From: Dryomyza anilis
Taxonomy: Eukaryota; Arthropoda; Insecta; Diptera; Dryomyzidae
Length of the DNA stretch: 64,000 nucleotides
Assembly: GCA_951804985.1 (NCBI GenBank)
Contig: OX638131.1
Span: 40,924,044-40,988,043 of the forward strand
Reading direction: 5' to 3'
In this document: positions 35,083-46,440 of the stretch, piece by piece
Layout: the number at the start of each line of letters is the position of its first letter
Numbering within the stretch: position 1 is the stretch's first letter
Made by a program: the position numbers and the translations under genes
The notes under the pieces: generated by a model
Told to the model about the DNA's origin: nothing
What the model saw: only the letters and a program-made list of their open reading frames with translations
Database searches by the model: none

Positions 35083-35868
35083 AAACCAGTTGGGAAGGTT
35101 AGATCACATGGGAAATTTTAAATTTGGTGTTATTATGATAAAAGGTTTTTCAATAAGAGCGCTACAAAAGCGAGCCAACAACGAGTCGAAATTATTAAAA
35201 TATACTACCGAAATTCGAATTCGTATATCTTTCCATCATGAAATGGCAAACCTTACTGAAGAGAAATGTCAAAAGAGCGGCAAGAAATATGGCGTCGTTT
35301 GCTGTCTCTGTCGCTCTACTTTTGTAGCGTTCCTGTTAAAAAACCCTTTAGTTAGGATTATCAAAATCATAGTCGGTCTTAGTCGTACCATACACATATG
35401 TGTGGTTACCATTCAAAGTGGTATATAGGTCACCAGGGTATACAAATCGTGAAAATAACTACAAACTTTCAATCGCTGAAGAATTTCCTTTCATTTGATA
35501 CCCATATATACAAATGGATAGGTGTACCGAATTTCGATTTTTTTGGGAACCACAAGTCGTTTCGCGGGAAAACATTATTTCCATGTATTTCAGCATGAAG
35601 TCAATATATATTTGACCAAAAAAGTTTACCTAAGCACGTATACAGTAAAACTGAACTGTAGATGTAAATTTTATATGAGTTATTTGAATATAAATGGTCA
35701 TATCACAGGTCACAATGGACCTTTTTCGCACATACAGCGTAGGTAAATAAGGAATCATTTATCTAACTCTTTAATTGTTTAAGTAGTAGTGATTTCAACA
35801 GACAGACGAACAGACAGACGGACATCGCTAAATCGACTCAGGAGGTCATGCTGATCAAGAATAATTTA
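35083..35868 (+). repeat. Dispersed repeat R, copy 1, interrupted by a MITE
   Basis: Shares the order AACCAGTTGGGAAGGTTAGA, GATTATCAAAATCATAGTCG, CACATATGTGTGGTTACC, AGACAGACGGACATCGCTAA and ATCGACTCAGGAGGTCATGC with copy 2 at 58737-59476. It ends early, in a degraded tail. The MITE at 35141-35348 is inserted into it. The class is not assigned. Confidence 0.7.
35141..35348. mobile_element. AAGGGTTTTT-type MITE inserted in repeat R
   Basis: Begins AAAGGTTTTTCAATAAGAGC and ends CCTGTTAAAAAACCCTT, flanked by TA on both sides. Copy 2 of repeat R at 58737-59476 has the uninterrupted site (GATAGTTAGG at 58791). Comparison therefore fixes the insert at 208 bp with a TA target duplication. Confidence 0.8.
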
Positions 35869-36048
35869 TTTAATGGTTTAAGATTTTAATGAATAATTTA
35901 AACATTAAATTATTCGTTAAAATGTATGTTTTTGGACCTGTGCCAATCGGTAACTTTTTACTCACAAAATGAAATTTTTACAAGTTAATATGAAATTCTA
36001 AAGCTATTGAGGTGAATATGTAAAAGTTTTATGTAGCTCACGGGCCAA
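35869..36048. other. AT-rich intergenic DNA
   Basis: No supported feature. GGACCTGTGCCAATCGGTAA near 35936 has a rough inverted counterpart (CCGATTGGCACAGGCCC) at 36484-36500, hinting at an element enclosing the MITE. Confidence 0.35.
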
Positions 36049-36261
36049 AAAAAAAAACTATATAAATAATAGTTTTTTACTATTAAAAATATTCAATAGG
36101 ATAAATTATTATTTTAATCGGAAAATACCATTAAATACTAGAAAATACCATGACATTGCCATTGAGTTTATACGAAAATTTTTTTTTTTTTGTATATTAT
36201 TAAATCAATAATTGTCCTATTGACCAATTTTAAAGGGATCTGATGGATTTTTTTTTGGGTG
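36049..36261 (-). mobile_element. CACCCAG-type MITE, reversed copy
   Basis: Reverse-complement match to 47589-47807 over almost all its length (AATAATAGTTTTTTACTATT ... ATCAATAATTGTCCTATTGA ... TTTTTTTTGGGTGCA). The left inverted end is degraded to an A run. Confidence 0.7.
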
Positions 36262-36960
36262 CAGGGTCTTCAAGAACTTTTCGAGTTGCCGTGGCTCAAA
36301 ATATTTCTCCTGTTTGATTTCATACTGATTTCAACTTTTTTTCATATTTAATCATTTATTAGAACATGTCCAAATAATTTTTTGTATAAATGTCATAATT
36401 TCATTTCATTTGGCACAACATAATTGAATTTTTTCACCACTCTAAAATTATACTCAACTTTTTTTCATCGAATAAAAAGTTACCGATTGGCACAGGCCCC
36501 TTAATAAATTTAACCGAACCAGTCTAGTTTCATCGAGGAAGGTTCCAATTCGTTATTTTAAAAGTTCAATAAAATGGTCTTGAAATTAAATACTTGATTT
36601 CATAATATGTTTAAATTCAAAAGAGCTGTGCTCAAATTTGAATACTTTACCTTTTTCAACTTTGAGAATCATTTAATCACAATTTGATAACAAGTGGGAC
36701 ATTAAAAAGTTTAGCTAAAAAGCTCTAATGGTGCAGTGTTGCCATCATCACCACTACTACCGCCACCACCAAAAAATTCGCAAAACAAAACACAAACATC
36801 AGCAGTAGCAGCATCTGTTTTTTATTGATTTTTTTTCCACCCTTATATCATTCATTCGCAACTTTTAAAACATTGAACAGTTCCTCTTGCTTAATTTTGT
36901 AATTTTCTATACAGTTTGCTAAAAAAGTTTTTCTCATGGCAACCCTGATTATGCTGAGTA
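36262..36960. other. Intergenic DNA upstream of cnir
   Basis: AT-rich until about 36720, then a GC-richer stretch with ATCACCACTACTACCGCCAC that is probably promoter-proximal to cnir. No coding sequence. Confidence 0.45.
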
Positions 36961-36970
36961 AAGCAAAACG

Positions 36971-36976
36971 TCAGTT
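36971..36976 (+). promoter_or_regulatory. Initiator-like motif, probable original cnir start site
   Basis: TCAGTT matches the fly initiator consensus (TCAKTY). Removing the 36990-45058 element and one target duplication would put it about 100 nt before the cnir ATG, a normal 5' UTR length. A six-base match is weak by itself; position and context raise it. Transcription from here is inferred. Confidence 0.45.
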
Positions 36977-36980
36977 AGTG

Positions 36981-36989
36981 CGAAAAACG
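36981..36989 (+). repeat. 9-bp target-site duplication, left
   Basis: CGAAAAACG here and at 45059-45067 directly flanks the inverted ends ACCAGCGCAAAG / CTTTGCGCTGGT. A 9-bp duplication is typical of Foldback and Mutator-type transposition. Confidence 0.85.
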
Positions 36990-37264
36990 ACCAGCGCAAA
37001 GATAGCAACGAAAAGTTAGCAACGAAAAATGAGCACAAAGAGGACGACGAAAATTTGATAAAATGAAGAGGGTGTTTCAGAGACCAAAAAAATGCATTTT
37101 AAATACATTTAATATGCATTTTAGAGCCTTGTACTATATATTAGTGGCTCTAACTAGCATTATTATGGTGCAAAAAATTACCAAGCATAATACAAAAATA
37201 GTTTGAAGCAATAAAAAATCCCGTTTAGTTAATAAAGACAACTTTCTTAAACCATACAAATGTG

Positions 37265-38790
37265 GTCATGCTAGTTTTTCACCGTTGCTGATGGTAAAAA
37301 ACAATCGTTTACGAAAGGGGCATATGCTATCTTATAGCCAATTAAATTCCCCATCTAATGGTGCGGTTGTCATTTCTGGGTTTTACTTCAGATAGGAGCT
37401 ATAGACGCCTCCATCTGAATCTTCCAGTTTCTTCAGTTTACCAAGTACGTTTTTCACCGTTGCTGATGGTAAAAATCAATCGTGTACGAAAACTTAGTAT
37501 GCCATTTTAATCTACTCATGTTTCCAGATTTTTTGATACCAATATCATGTCGGTCATGTGCTTGGTATAGAATCTAGTGGTGGATCCACCATCATGGTCA
37601 TGTCAGTTTTTCACCGTTGCTGATGGTAAAAAGCAATCGTTTACGAAAGGGACATATGCTATCTTATAGCCAATTAAATTCCCCATCTAATGGTGCGACT
37701 GTCACTTCTGGATTTTACTTCAGATAGGAGCTATAAACGCCTCCATCTGAATCTTCCAGTTTCTTCAGTTTACCAAGTACGTTTTTCACCGTTGCTGATG
37801 GTAAAAATCAATCGTGTACGAAAACTTAGTATGCCATCTTAATCTACTCATTTTTCCAGATTTTTTGATACCAATATCATGTCGGTAATGTGCTTGGTAT
37901 AGAATCTAGTGGTGGATCCACCATCATGGTCATGTCAGTTTTTCACCGTTGCTGATGGTAAAAAGCAATCGTTTACGAAAGGGACATATGCTATCTTATA
38001 GCCAATTAAATTCCCCATCTAATGGTGCGACTATCACTTCTGGATTTTACTTCAGATAGGAGCTATAAACGCCTCCATCTGAATCTTCCAGTTTCTTCAG
38101 TTTACCAAGTACGTTTTTCACCGTTGCTGATGGTAAAAATCAATCGTGTACGAAAACTTAGTATGCCATCTTAATCTACTCATTTTTCCAGATTTTTTGA
38201 TACCAATATCATGTCGGTCATGTGCTTGGTATAGAATCTAGTGGTGGATCCACCATCATGGTCATGTCAGTTTTTCACCGTTGCTGATGGTAAAAAGCAA
38301 TCGTTTACGAAAGGGGCATATGCTATCTTATAGCTAATTAAATTCCCCATCTAATGGTGCAGTTGTCACTTCTGGATTTTACTTCAGATAGGAGCTATAG
38401 ACGCCTCCATCTGAATCTTCCAGTTTCTTCAGTTTACCAAGTACGTTTTTCACCGTTGCTGATGGTAAAAATCAATCGTGTACGAAAACTTAGTAAGCCA
38501 TCTTAATCTACTCATTTTTCCTGATTTTTTGATGCCAATATCATGTTCGTCATGTACTTGGTATAGAATCTAGTGGTGGATCCACCAACATGGTCATGTC
38601 AGTTTTTCACCGTTGCTGATGGTAAAAAGCAATCGTTTACGAAAGGGGCATATGCTATCTTACAGTTAATTAAATTCCCCATCTAATGGTGCAGTTGTCA
38701 CTTCTGGGTCTTACTTCAGATAGCAGCTATAGACGCCTCCATCTGAATCTTCCAGTTCATCATGTGGTTTTCGCCGTTGCTGATGGCCAA
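37265..38790. repeat. 332-bp tandem repeat, left arm
   Basis: CCAAGTACGTTTTTCACCGT occurs at 37441, 37773, 38105 and 38437, an exact 332-bp period. Each unit carries the sub-repeat TTTTTCACCGTTGCTGATGG twice, once followed by TCAATCGTGTACG and once by GCAATCGTTTACG. The outermost copies diverge. Confidence 0.9.
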
Positions 38791-39632
38791 AAATAATTGT
38801 TTATTAATACTCCCTATACCATTTTAAAGAACTAATTTTTTCTGATTTTTTTTATACTAACTTTGATTCTGACTACGACATGGTTCGTCCTTGGAATAGC
38901 TAGCAACGAATGCAAAAAAATGTCTTTTCATATTTTCACCAGGAACATAACGAAAACCCATAAATGTGAATATGTTAAATCCAGGTGAATTTTCCAGTTC
39001 ATCGTTACTACTCCATTTTGTGCCATGTCATGCATGTTGCCATTCGTGTGAAAAATCTCATCAGTGGGATTTATTCATACATTTTTCCCACATTTACAAA
39101 AGCATTTGCATTCTTGTACTGCGCATTGTCCGATATAGACATTTATATTTGCTCTCGAAATTCAAATGAAAAGTTCGATTAGTCGAATAATTTCCTATCA
39201 GTTGGTGGAACTGGCATAGGCATTCCATGGAAGATGTAGACGCCTCCAGAAATATCTTAAATTTCATCGCGCGTTTTTCTCGTGTTCGTTGTGTAGGTGT
39301 TGCCACGTACGTTAAAAATCCCAACTGTGGGATTTATTTAGGTGGTTCTCCCATATTTAATAAATATTTTTTAGTGCTTAATTTCCCCACAAATACAATA
39401 AATATGTATTGCTATTTGTTATATGGCGAATTTTTTAATATTTTACTAATCTTTTCTTTTACAATAACATAAATAAAGTAGGAAAAAACACACAAATTTG
39501 GCAGAATTAGTTTGCTGCATGTGAACTTTTTTTGAAATATATATATATTTTATATATTTATGTTTTCTATATATTATATATTATATTCTCTATTTTATAT
39601 ACTATATTTTATATTTTATATTTAAATACTAT

Positions 39633-41678
39633 ATATTATATTTTATATTTTATATTTTATATTTTATATTTTATATTTTATATTTTATATTTTATATTTT
39701 ATATTTTATATTTTATATTTTATATTTTATATTTTATATTTTATATTTTATATTTTATATTTTATATTTTATATTTTATATTTTATATTTTATATTTTAT
39801 ATTTTATATTTTATATTTTATATTTTATATTTTATATTTTATATTTTATATTTTATATTTTATATTTTATATTTTATATTTTATATTTTATATTTTATAT
39901 TTTATATTTTATATTTTATATTTTATATTTTATATTTTATATTTTATATTTTATATTTTATATTTTATATTTTATATTTTATATTTTATATTTTATATTT
40001 TATATTTTATATTTTATATTTTATATTTTATATTTTATATTTTATATTTTATATTTTATATTTTATATTTTATATTTTATATTTTATATTTTATATTTTA
40101 TATTTTATATTTTATATTTTATATTTTATATTTTATATTTTATATTTTATATTTTATATTTTATATTTTATATTTTATATTTTATATTTTATATTTTATA
40201 TTTTATATTTTATATTTTATATTTTATATTTTATATTTTATATTTTATATTTTATATTTTATATTTTATATTTTATATTTTATATTTTATATTTTATATT
40301 TTATATTTTATATTTTATATTTTATATTTTATATTTTATATTTTATATTTTATATTTTATATTTTATATTTTATATTTTATATTTTATATTTTATATTTT
40401 ATATTTTATATTTTATATTTTATATTTTATATTTTATATTTTATATTTTATATTTTATATTTTATATTTTATATTTTATATTTTATATTTTATATTTTAT
40501 ATTTTATATTTTATATTTTATATTTTATATTTTATATTTTATATTTTATATTTTATATTTTATATTTTATATTTTATATTTTATATTTTATATTTTATAT
40601 TTTATATTTTATATTTTATATTTTATATTTTATATTTTATATTTTATATTTTATATTTTATATTTTATATTTTATATTTTATATTTTATATTTTATATTT
40701 TATATTTTATATTTTATATTTTATATTTTATATTTTATATTTTATATTTTATATTTTATATTTTATATTTTATATTTTATATTTTATATTTTATATTTTA
40801 TATTTTATATTTTATATTTTATATTTTATATTTTATATTTTATATTTTATATTTTATATTTTATATTTTATATTTTATATTTTATATTTTATATTTTATA
40901 TTTTATATTTTATATTTTATATTTTATATTTTATATTTTATATTTTATATTTTATATTTTATATTTTATATTTTATATTTTATATTTTATATTTTATATT
41001 TTATATTTTATATTTTATATTTTATATTTTATATTTTATATTTTATATTTTATATTTTATATTTTATATTTTATATTTTATATTTTATATTTTATATTTT
41101 ATATTTTATATTTTATATTTTATATTTTATATTTTATATTTTATATTTTATATTTTATATTTTATATTTTATATTTTATATTTTATATTTTATATTTTAT
41201 ATTTTATATTTTATATTTTATATTTTATATTTTATATTTTATATTTTATATTTTATATTTTATATTTTATATTTTATATTTTATATTTTATATTTTATAT
41301 TTTATATTTTATATTTTATATTTTATATTTTATATTTTATATTTTATATTTTATATTTTATATTTTATATTTTATATTTTATATTTTATATTTTATATTT
41401 TATATTTTATATTTTATATTTTATATTTTATATTTTATATTTTATATTTTATATTTTATATTTTATATTTTATATTTTATATTTTATATTTTATATTTTA
41501 TATTTTATATTTTATATTTTATATTTTATATTTTATATTTTATATTTTATATTTTATATTTTATATTTTATATTTTATATTTTATATTTTATATTTTATA
41601 TTTTATATTTTATATTTTATATTTTATATTTTATATTTTATATTTTATATTTTATATTTTATATTTTATATTTTATAT
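39633..41678 (+). repeat. 9-bp satellite (TATATTTTA)n, left arm
   Basis: About 2,046 bp, roughly 227 head-to-tail copies of an A/T-only nonamer, almost without substitutions. The 740-residue open frame across it simply translates the repeat (IFYILYF) and is not a protein. Confidence 0.97.
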
Positions 41679-41688
41679 TATATATATA

Positions 41689-41749
<61 letters not shown>

Positions 41750-41752
41750 TAT
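41679..41752. repeat. (TA)n centre of the palindrome
   Basis: About 74 bp of TA dinucleotides with a few TTA interruptions, lying between the oppositely oriented satellites. It would be the loop of any hairpin formed by the element. Confidence 0.9.
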
Positions 41753-41759
41753 AAAATAT

Positions 41760-42403
41760 GAAATATAAAATATAAAATATAAAATATAAAATATAAAATA
41801 TAAAATATAAAATATAAAATATAAAATATAAAATATAAAATATAAAATATAAAATATAAAATATAAAATATAAAATATAAAATATAAAATATAAAATATA
41901 AAATATAAAATATAAAATATAAAATATAAAATATAAAATATAAAATATAAAATATAAAATATAAAATATAAAATATAAAATATAAAATATAAAATATAAA
42001 ATATAAAATATAAAATATAAAATATAAAATATAAAATATAAAATATAAAATATAAAATATAAAATATAAAATATAAAATATAAAATATAAAATATAAAAT
42101 ATAAAATATAAAATATAAAATATAAAATATAAAATATAAAATATAAAATATAAAATATAAAATATAAAATATAAAATATAAAATATAAAATATAAAATAT
42201 AAAATATAAAATATAAAATATAAAATATAAAATATAAAATATAAAATATAAAATATAAAATATAAAATATAAAATATAAAATATAAAATATAAAATATAA
42301 AATATAAAATATAAAATATAAAATATAAAATATAAAATATAAAATATAAAATATAAAATATAAAATATAAAATATAAAATATAAAATATAAAATATAAAA
42401 TAT
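41760..42403 (-). repeat. 9-bp satellite (TATATTTTA)n, right arm, reversed
   Basis: About 644 bp, roughly 72 copies on the opposite strand of the same nonamer as the left array, hence about one third of its length. The 255- and 271-residue frames here are repeat translations. Confidence 0.97.
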
Positions 42404-43254
42404 AATATATAGTATTTAAATATAAAATATAAAATATAAAATATAGTATATAAAATAGAGAATATAATATATAATATATAGAAAACATAAATATATAAAA
42501 TATATATATATTTCAAAAAAAGTTCACATGCAGCAAACTAATTCTGCCAAATTTGTGTGTTTTTTCCTACTTTATTTATGTTATTGTAAAAGAAAAGATT
42601 AGTAAAATATTAAAAAATTCGCCATATAACAAATAGCAATACATATTTATTGTATTTGTGGGGAAATTAAGCACTAAAAAATATTTATTAAATATGGGAG
42701 AACCACCTAAATAAATCCCACAGTTGGGATTTTTAACGTACGTGGCAACACCTACACAACGAACACGAGAAAAACGCGCGATGAAATTTAAGATATTTCT
42801 GGAGGCGTCTACATCTTCCATGGAATGCCTATGCCAGTTCCACCAACTGATAGGAAATTATTCGACTAATCGAACTTTTCATTTGAATTTCGAGAGCAAA
42901 TATAAATGTCTATATCGGACAATGCGCAGTACAAGAATGCAAATGCTTTTGTAAATGTGGGACAAATGTATGAATAAATCCCACTGATGAGATTTTTCAC
43001 ACGAATGGCAACATGCATGACATGGCACAAAATGGAGTAGTAACGATGAACTGGAAAATTCACCTGGATTTAACATATTCACATTTATGGGTTTTCGTTA
43101 TGTTCCTGGTGAAAATATGAAAAGACATTTTTTTGCATTCGTTGCTAGCTATTCCAAGGACGAACCATGTCGTAGTCAGAATCAAAGTTAGTATAAAAAA
43201 AATCAGAAAAAATTAGTTCTTTAAAATGGTATAGGGAGTATTAATAAACAATTA

Positions 43255-44790
43255 TTTTTGGCCATCAGCAACGGCGAAAACCACATGATGAACTGGAAGA
43301 TTCAGATGGAGGCGTCTATAGCTCCTATCTGAAGTAAGACCCAGAAGTGACAACTGCACCATTAGATGGGGAATTTAATTAACTGTAAGATAGCATATGC
43401 CCCTTTCGTAAACGATTGCTTTTTACCATCAGCAACGGTGAAAAACTGACATGACCATGTTGGTGGATCCACCACTAGATTCTATACCAAGTACATGACG
43501 AACATGATATTGGCATCAAAAAATCAGGAAAAATGAGTAGATTAAGATGGCTTACTAAGTTTTCGTACACGATTGATTTTTACCATCAGCAACGGTGAAA
43601 AACGTACTTGGTAAACTGAAGAAACTGGAAGATTCAGATGGAGGCGTCTATAGCTCCTATCTGAAGTAAAATCCAGAAGTGACAACTGCACCATTAGATG
43701 GGGAATTTAATTAGCTATAAGATAGCATATGCCCCTTTCGTAAACGATTGCTTTTTACCATCAGCAACGGTGAAAAACTGACATGACCATGATGGTGGAT
43801 CCACCACTAGATTCTATACCAAGCACATGACCGACATGATATTGGTATCAAAAAATCTGGAAAAATGAGTAGATTAAGATGGCATACTAAGTTTTCGTAC
43901 ACGATTGATTTTTACCATCAGCAACGGTGAAAAACGTACTTGGTAAACTGAAGAAACTGGAAGATTCAGATGGAGGCGTTTATAGCTCCTATCTGAAGTA
44001 AAATCCAGAAGTGATAGTCGCACCATTAGATGGGGAATTTAATTGGCTATAAGATAGCATATGTCCCTTTCGTAAACGATTGCTTTTTACCATCAGCAAC
44101 GGTGAAAAACTGACATGACCATGATGGTGGATCCACCACTAGATTCTATACCAAGCACATGACCGACATGATATTGGTATCAAAAAATCTGGAAAAATGA
44201 GTAGATTAAGATGGCATACTAAGTTTTCGTACACGATTGATTTTTACCATCAGCAACGGTGAAAAACGTACTTGGTAAACTGAAGAAACTGGAAGATTCA
44301 GATGGAGGCGTTTATAGCTCCTATCTGAAGTAAAATCCAGAAGTGACAGTCGCACCATTAGATGGGGAATTTAATTGGCTATAAGATAGCATATGTCCCT
44401 TTCGTAAACGATTGCTTTTTACCATAAGCAACGGTGAAAAACTGACATGACCATGATGGTGGATCCACCACTAGATTCTATACCAAGCACATGACCGACA
44501 TGATATTGGTATCAAAAAATCTGGAAACATGAGTAGATTAAAATGGCATACTAAGTTTTCGTACACGATTGATTTTTACCATCAGCAACGGTGAAAAACG
44601 TACTTGGTAAACTGAAGAAACTGGAAGATTCAGATGGAGGCGTCTATAGCTCCTATCTGAAGTAAAACCCAGAAATGACAAGCGCACTATTAGATGGGGA
44701 ATTTAATTGGCTATAAGATAGCATATGCCCCTTTCGTAAACGATTGCTTTTTACCATCAGCAACGGTGAAAAACTAGCATGACCACATTT
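43255..44790. repeat. 332-bp tandem repeat, right arm (inverted)
   Basis: Reverse-complement mirror of the left-arm array, with CCATCAGCAACGGTGAAAAA recurring in the same two contexts per unit. A few unit-specific differences (ACCATAAGCAACGG near 44423) show the arms are not exact copies. Confidence 0.9.
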
Positions 44791-45058
44791 GTATGGTTTA
44801 AGAAAGTTGTCTTTATTAACTAAACGGGATTTTTTATTGCTTCAAACTATTTTTGTATTAAGCTTGGTAATTTTTTGCACCATAATAATGCTAGTTAGAG
44901 CCACTAATATTTAATACAAGGCTCTAAAATGCATATTAAATGTATTTAAAATGCATTTTTTTGGTCTCTGAAACACCCTGTTCATTTTATCATATTTTCG
45001 TCGTCCTCTTTGTGCTCATTTTTCGTTGCTAACTTTTCGTTGCTATCTTTGCGCTGGT

Positions 45059-45067
45059 CGAAAAACG
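45059..45067 (+). repeat. 9-bp target-site duplication, right
   Basis: CGAAAAACG, identical to 36981-36989, immediately follows the right inverted end. The next bases lead into the cnir 5' UTR. Confidence 0.85.
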
Positions 45068-45149
45068 ATTTGCTAAATACTAAAAATAAACAATTTTATT
45101 AATTAAAACCTAATTTTGCAAAAATAACAAATTTGAAAGGTATCACAAT

Positions 45150-45761
45150 ATGTTGCCGGAACCAGCAACATTCGCACTCACGTTGCTCGTCTATGGTGCT
45201 ACGCTGTTGTTACTGATCTATTATGTAGGTATTTAATTTATTTATTAGAATGGTAACATCAATTAATATATACTTCCACGTTTGGACAAACAGGTGCTAA
45301 CGCTGGCCGATCTCGAGTGTGATTATCTGAACGCCACTGAATGCTGTTCGCGGCTCAACTTCTGGGTGATACCAAAGTTCGGTGCCCACGCCCTGCTCTG
45401 TGTGTTCCTGCTGTTGGGCGGTCACTGGATCATGTTGCTGCTGAACCTGCCGATGGTCAGCTGGCTAGGCTATGAACTGTACAAGCAGCCGCGGGACAGC
45501 CTGGGCGTTTACGATCCGGTGGACATCCACAGTCGAGGATTGCTTAAGACGCATCTGCGGAACTGCATGATTTACTTGGGCTATTATTTTGTGATGTTCT
45601 TTATTGCACTGTACTGGTGGGTGTTTGTGTTGCATACTTTTAGGCGCATTTAAAATTAAATTTGTCATTCAATTTATTCTTTTTGCAGCATGATAACAGC
45701 GCTTATTAAGGGCGATCCAATACGTCGACATGAGGAAGGTGAAATTGTAACAGAATTTTAA
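45150..45761 (+). CDS. cnir: Cornichon-related ER cargo receptor (CNIH4/cnir type)
   Basis: Cornichon-family protein of 156 aa, predicted to act in the early secretory pathway as a COPII-linked export adaptor for membrane cargo. Exons 45150-45224, 45294-45616 and 45689-45761 have GT-AG junctions in phase (donors GTAGGT and GTGGGT; acceptors AACAG and TTGCAG). A first hydrophobic segment (FALTLLVYGATLLLLIYY) leads into LTLADLECDYLNATECCSRL and NFWVIPKF, strikingly close to vertebrate CNIH4 (LSDLECDY...CCSKLNKWVIP). Further membrane segments are ALLCVFLLLGGHWIMLLLNL and YLGYYFVMFFIALY, with the conserved YDPVDIHSRG between them. The 17-residue polar tail is longer than in CNIH4. The ATG at 45150 is the only plausible start. 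An 8-kb transposon ends 91 bp upstream. Confidence 0.92.
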
Positions 45762-46440
45762 AAAGTCTGACTCAAAAACTGCCCAACAACTAACTCTCCA
45801 TGTTTTTATTGATTGGTCGGTCTTCCAATTGTATTTACATTAAGTCCAACATTACTTTCGGCCCTAAGCCGCTAGTCATGCCAAATGCTCACTCACCACT
45901 CATATCTTCGAATATTCTACATCACATTCACGCAATTCACGCAATCATCCATTATCTATTTTATAACGTATTTTTTGGAAAATATGTTTGTTTACGCGAT
46001 ATTGTATTTTAATATTAAGCAAAATGAGTTGACCTATGTCTTATATTATGATAAATTATTATAAATATAGTAAATTATAAAAAAAACCAAAGATTTTAAA
46101 ACTGCAAGAGAAATAGTTTTGACCATTTAATTAATAGTGTGTGTGTGATATTTCCAAAACTTCCTTATTTGGAATTAAAATATATGCAGCTGTACAACGC
46201 ACAGTGGGGCAGGTGGTACCAAGAGTAGCGTAAATCTCAAATATTGGATTTACTAATTCTATATATATATATATATATGAAACTCATTTTCCGTTGTGCG
46301 CTATTCAAACGTACAACTGCACGGATTTCCTTAAAAATTGGAAATATATTCTACAGACCCAAGAGAAGGTCACTATATAGTTTTCGTTGACCACGCCCAT
46401 TTTTATTTATAGTGTATAATTCAGATTTATGGTTTTGCTA
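45762..46440. other. cnir 3' UTR and AT-rich intergenic DNA
   Basis: No coding sequence. A (TA)n run lies at 46261-46277. The short frame at 45800-46012 has no supporting homology. Confidence 0.5.

Larger units (their letters stand above)
36990..45058. mobile_element. 8.07-kb Foldback-like palindromic transposable element
   Basis: The two ends are inverted copies (ACCAGCGCAAAGATAGCAAC at the left, its reverse complement at the right) and the match continues inward for about 2.6 kb, up to and through an AT satellite, with very few differences. Layout: end segment 36990-37260, 332-bp tandem repeats 37265-38790, unique arm sequence to 39600, 9-bp satellite to 41678, (TA)n centre, reversed satellite, and mirror image to 45058. 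Perfect 9-bp flanking duplications. No transposase reading frame, so it is non-autonomous. Fly Foldback elements share long TIRs, internal tandem repeats and 9-bp duplications. The short frames mirrored on both arms (39227-39472 and 42576-42821) resemble no protein family I know. Confidence 0.88.

Noticed and set aside
37265..38790. CRISPR-like array of regularly spaced repeats
   Set aside because: The 332-bp units are contiguous tandem repeats in a eukaryotic transposon, without short repeats separating unique spacers.
39227..39472. 81-residue frame in the left arm repeated identically at 42576-42821 in the right arm
   Set aside because: The duplication follows from the palindrome, not from selection on protein. 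The frame has no recognisable domain and its C-terminus is simple AT-rich sequence.
39532..41754. 740-residue open reading frame of repeated IFYILYF
   Set aside because: It is a translation of the 9-bp AT satellite. A multiple-of-three unit without stops stays open in any length, and it has no codon bias or start context.
41673..42516. Two long open frames (271 and 255 residues) on the - strand
   Set aside because: Mirror-image satellite translations in the right arm of the palindrome.
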